Positions 61,241 through 64,000 of a stretch of DNA of 64,000 bases are shown here, piece after piece. The stretch is taken from assembly GCA_947464185.1 (NCBI GenBank), contig CANHVY010000009.1, positions 27,500 through 91,499 of the forward strand. The letters run 5' to 3'. Source of the DNA: Burkholderiales bacterium (GTDB lineage: Bacteria; Pseudomonadota; Gammaproteobacteria; Burkholderiales; Burkholderiaceae_C). A program made the position numbers and the translations under genes. Below the pieces are notes generated by a model. That model was not told the DNA's origin. It did no database searches and worked only from the letters and a program-made list of their open reading frames with translations. How positions within the stretch are numbered: the stretch's first letter is position 1; each line of letters opens with the position of its first letter.

Positions 61241-63288
61241 GGGCCGACGCAGCCGTGCAACCGCATCAGCGCCTGCTGGGCACAGAGGCCCCGCTCTGCG
61301 GTGCGGGTGTAGTCGCCGGAAGACTGGAGTTCCCACGCGTCCTGCTCGTCCAGCAGGTAGGGGGTGATGCATTCGTCGATGACGCGTTGGCGCAGCGCGT
61401 CGTCCTGGATCGGCCAGGCCACCTCCACGCGCCGCAGCATGTTGCGAGACATCCAGTCCGCACTGCTCAGGTACAGGGCCTCTTGTGGTGCGCTCGTCTC
61501 GCCCCAGCGGAAGTAGAAGATGCGGGTGTGCTCCAGGAACCGCCCGATCACCGAGCGCACGCGGATGTGGTCCGTCACTCCTGCCATGCCCGGCCGCAGG
61601 ATGCAGGCCCCCCGCACGATGAGGTCGACCCGCGCCCCCGCCTGGCCTGCCTCCACCAGGGCATCGGTGAGGGCCGGGTCGGTCAGCGCATTGACCTTCA
61701 CCACCACGCGGGCGGTCAGGCCTTGCTTCCCAGCTTGAGCGACGCTGCGCAGCAACTCCAGCATGCGGGCGTGCAGGTGTGTCGGCGCGGTCAGCAGGCG
61801 CCGTTGTCCTGCCAGGGGGGCCAGGCTTGAGAGCTTCAGGAAGACGGCGTCGACGTCTGCGGTCAACTCCGGGTCGGCCGTGAGGTAGCCGACATCGGTG
61901 TACAGACGTGCCGTGCGCGGGTTGTAGTTCCCCGTGGACAGGTGGGCGTAGCGGCGCAGCAGGGTGGTGCCCTTGCGAGGGGTCTCGCGCCGGGTCACCA
62001 GCAGCAGCTTGGCGTGCGTCTTCAAGCCCACCATGCCGTACACCACCTGGGCGCCCACGCCCTCCAGGCGTTCGGCCCAGTTGATGTTGGCTTCCTCGTC
62101 GAAGCGGGCCTTGAGCTCCAGCACCACCGTCACTTCCTTGCCGCGGCGCACGGCCTCCAGCAGCAGGTCCATCAGCACGCTTTCCGTGCCGGTCCGGTAG
62201 ACGGTCTGCTTGATGGCCAGCACCTGCGGGTCGGCCACGGCCTGGCGCAGGAACTCCACCACGGGCTCAAAGCTCTGGAAGGGGTGGTGCAGCAGCAGAT
62301 CGCCCTTCTTCAGGCACTCGAACACGCTGCTGCCCTGGGACCACTGCGCCTGCGGCCAACCGGGCTCGAAGGACGGAAAGCGCAGGCCGTTGGCGGGTGC
62401 CTGGTCGATGAGCTGGTTCAGGCGCACCAGGTTCACCGGTCCGTTGACCGGGTACAGCGCCTCGGGCGGCAGCGCAAACTGCTGCAACAACAGCGCCGAG
62501 AGTTCCGGCGGGCAGGAACTCACCACCTCCAGGCGGATGGCCTGTCCGTAATGGCGGGTGGTCAGGCCGGTGCGCAAGGCCTGCCGCAGGTTGGTCATGT
62601 CGTCCTCGTCCACCTCCAGGTCCGAGTCGCGGGTGACACGGAACTGCGAGAACGCTTCCACCGTCCGGCCGGGCAGCAGTTCGCCCAGGTGGGCCCGGAT
62701 GACGCTGGTCAGCAGGACAAAGCCGTGTTCGCCCGGCGGCATCACCCGTTCGGGCAGGCTGATCACGCGCGGCAGTGACCGGGGCACCTTCACGATGACG
62801 ATGGCGCCGCCGGCGGCGTGTACATCGTCACCGGTCAGACGCAAGATGAAGTTCAGGCTCTTGTTGGCCACCAGCGGGAAGGGGTGGGCCGGATCCAGTG
62901 CCACCGGCACCAGCAGAGGACGGACCTGCGCTTCAAAAAAGCGCGCCACCCAGCGGCGCTGCGCTTCGTTGCGGTCGGCATGGTTGAGGATGCGGATGCC
63001 CTTCTCGGCCAAGGCGGGCATCACCTCGTCATTCAGGACGCGGTACTGTTCGTCAATCAGTTCATGGGCCTGCGCCGACAGGTCCGCAAACTCCTGCCGG
63101 GTCTCGCCCTGCGCGCTCTGGCGGACCAACTCCAGCCAGTCCGGAAAGCGCACTTCGAAGAACTCGTCCAGGTTGGACGACACGATGGTGATGTAGCGCA
63201 GGCGTTCCAGCAGCGGCACATCGGCGCGGCGCGCCTGGGCGAGCACGCGGCGGTTGAAGGCCAACAAGGAGGCTTCGCGGTCGATCAT
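61237..63288 (-). CDS. ppk: Polyphosphate kinase 1
   Basis: Ppk makes polyphosphate from ATP. The 683-residue protein has the N-terminal SLLAFNRRVLAQARRADVPLLERLRY segment, the VNLDEFF-type SSNLDEFFEVR, the conserved QTVYRTG ATP region, and the autophosphorylated His in YAHLSTGNYNPRTARLYTD. A Pho box with a well-placed -10 lies 86 bases upstream. sixA overlaps its end by four bases. With ppx nearby the island covers both synthesis and breakdown of polyphosphate. Confidence 0.96.
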   Translation of the reverse strand: MIDREASLLAFNRRVLAQARRADVPLLERLRYITIVSSNLDEFFEVRFPDWLELVRQSAQGETRQEFADLSAQAHELIDEQYRVLNDEVMPALAEKGIRILNHADRNEAQRRWVARFFEAQVRPLLVPVALDPAHPFPLVANKSLNFILRLTGDDVHAAGGAIVIVKVPRSLPRVISLPERVMPPGEHGFVLLTSVIRAHLGELLPGRTVEAFSQFRVTRDSDLEVDEDDMTNLRQALRTGLTTRHYGQAIRLEVVSSCPPELSALLLQQFALPPEALYPVNGPVNLVRLNQLIDQAPANGLRFPSFEPGWPQAQWSQGSSVFECLKKGDLLLHHPFQSFEPVVEFLRQAVADPQVLAIKQTVYRTGTESVLMDLLLEAVRRGKEVTVVLELKARFDEEANINWAERLEGVGAQVVYGMVGLKTHAKLLLVTRRETPRKGTTLLRRYAHLSTGNYNPRTARLYTDVGYLTADPELTADVDAVFLKLSSLAPLAGQRRLLTAPTHLHARMLELLRSVAQAGKQGLTARVVVKVNALTDPALTDALVEAGQAGARVDLIVRGACILRPGMAGVTDHIRVRSVIGRFLEHTRIFYFRWGETSAPQEALYLSSADWMSRNMLRRVEVAWPIQDDALRQRVIDECITPYLLDEQDAWELQSSGDYTRTAERGLCAQQALMRLHGCVGP

Positions 63289-63357
63289 GAACGTATAGGG
63301 GTTTGGGCAGGCTCGCCGACTTGCCAGTGGGGAGGTTCGCAGACTTACGGCAAGAAC

Positions 63358-63391
63358 ACAATAGCCCTGGCATGTGACGGCTTTGTGACAG
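63358..63391 (-). promoter_or_regulatory. Pho box and -10 element of ppk
   Basis: On the minus strand CTGTCAC-aaag-CCGTCAC (63391-63374) is followed after exactly 10 bases by TATTGT (63363-63358), the classical PhoB promoter geometry. Confidence 0.8.
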
Positions 63392-63470
63392 GTATCACCG
63401 ATGACGGCCCTCGCCGCGGACGAACTGCCCCGGCCTTCAATGCAAGCAAGATGTCATCTGAAGCGGCGGT

Positions 63471-63504
63471 CTGTCACAAAAGCTTCACAGGAGAGCCCTA
63501 GAGT
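63471..63504 (+). promoter_or_regulatory. Pho box and -10 element of pstS
   Basis: CTGTCAC-aaaa-GCTTCAC (63471-63488) is followed after exactly 10 bases by TAGAGT (63499-63504), about 100 bases before the pstS ATG. Confidence 0.8.
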
Positions 63505-63606
63505 GCCCTTCAACGCAATCCAAGGTGCACGGAGAGCCTGAAACCACGGATCGCGCATGCGCTCACCATTTAGCTTCCATCACAGTTCATTTCCGCGGAG
63601 ATTTCC

Positions 63607-64000
63607 ATGAAGCGTCACTTCCTCAAGACCCTGGCGGCCGCTGTGGTCTCCTCCCTGGCCTACAGCGGTGCCGCCCTGGCCGCCGACATCACCGGCGCCG
63701 GCGCCACCTTCCCCTTCCCGGTCTACGCCAAGTGGGCCGAGGCCTACAAGAAGGAGACGGGTACCGGTCTGAACTACCAGTCGATCGGCTCTTCTGGCGG
63801 CATTCGCCAGATTCGAGCCAAGACCGTCACTTTTGGCGCCACGGATGCACCGGTGTCGGGTCCTGATCTGGACAAGGACGGCATGGTGCAGTTCCCGGCC
63901 ATCATCGGCGGCACGGTGCCCATCATCAACCTCGAGGGCTTCAAGCCGGGCGAGTTGCGCGTGAACGGTACGGTTCTGGCCGAGATGTTCATGGGGACCA
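63607..64000 (+). CDS. pstS: Phosphate ABC transporter substrate-binding protein (partial)
   Basis: The first 131 codons are present; the gene runs off the window. PstS is the periplasmic high-affinity phosphate-binding protein of the PstSCAB system. It has a signal peptide ([17 protein letters not shown], cut near GAALA) and the PstS start [16 protein letters not shown], followed by [13 protein letters not shown] and FGATDAPVS phosphate-binding segments. A GGAG ribosome site lies just upstream and a well-formed Pho box further up. pstCAB-phoU and phoBR genes are expected next but cannot be seen. Confidence 0.95.
   Translation, partial: MKRHFLKTLAAAVVSSLAYSGAALAADITGAGATFPFPVYAKWAEAYKKETGTGLNYQSIGSSGGIRQIRAKTVTFGATDAPVSGPDLDKDGMVQFPAIIGGTVPIINLEGFKPGELRVNGTVLAEMFMGT

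Overview
The window looks like the chromosome of a GC-rich betaproteobacterium of the order Burkholderiales (Comamonadaceae or the Rubrivivax/Leptothrix/Sphaerotilus side). The basis is gene order and protein character: thiL-pgpA-cinA, leuS-lptE-holA, exbB-exbD next to dapB-bamE divergent from fur, hprK-ptsN-hpf, and a TrpE of the type common in that order. I saw no insertion sequences, CRISPR arrays, rRNA or tRNA genes.

Region 1 (1-13.7 kb) is conserved housekeeping: thiamine phosphate and phospholipid enzymes, leucyl-tRNA synthetase, LptE, DNA polymerase III delta, an ExbB/ExbD pair, DapB, BamE, Fur, the PTS-Ntr proteins HPr kinase and PtsN, the hibernation factor Hpf, and trpE. TrpE is preceded by a short ORF with two Trp codons that looks like an attenuator leader peptide.

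Region 2 (13.8-29.9 kb) is accessory. It starts with a broken vapBC toxin-antitoxin pair. A catabolic cluster follows, built around a LuxR-type regulator: TonB-dependent receptor, MFS transporter, S9 peptidase, type B carboxylesterase, PuuA-like glutamylamide synthetase, PuuB-like FAD oxidase and a cupin on one strand; an M14-like (DUF2817) hydrolase, a fluoroacetate-dehalogenase-like hydrolase and a metallo-beta-lactamase-fold hydrolase on the other; and a ureohydrolase. The set suggests uptake and stepwise breakdown of an amine- or guanidine-containing ester or amide whose identity cannot be read from sequence.

Region 3 (29.9-64 kb) is a phosphate-starvation island. I found 14 direct-repeat Pho boxes (7-mers close to CTGTCAT, 11-bp period), and almost every transcription unit has one. 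It holds two PhoX phosphatases, a secreted phosphoesterase, a PhnCDE-type transporter with an iron alcohol dehydrogenase, polyphosphate enzymes (Ppk, Ppx), SixA and the start of pstS. It also carries a lipid-remodelling set: PlcP phospholipase C, Agt glycosyltransferase, a second GT28 glycosyltransferase, UDP-glucose dehydrogenase, OlsB, a Psd family protein, a membrane-anchored class III aminotransferase and an uncharacterised His-containing membrane protein. The last two carry triple-repeat Pho boxes and are the best candidates for an undescribed phosphorus-free lipid pathway. An arsenate-export operon (gapdh-arsJ-arsR) lies inside the island. Its promoter appears to combine a Pho box with an ArsR-like dyad, which makes sense because arsenate enters through phosphate transporters.
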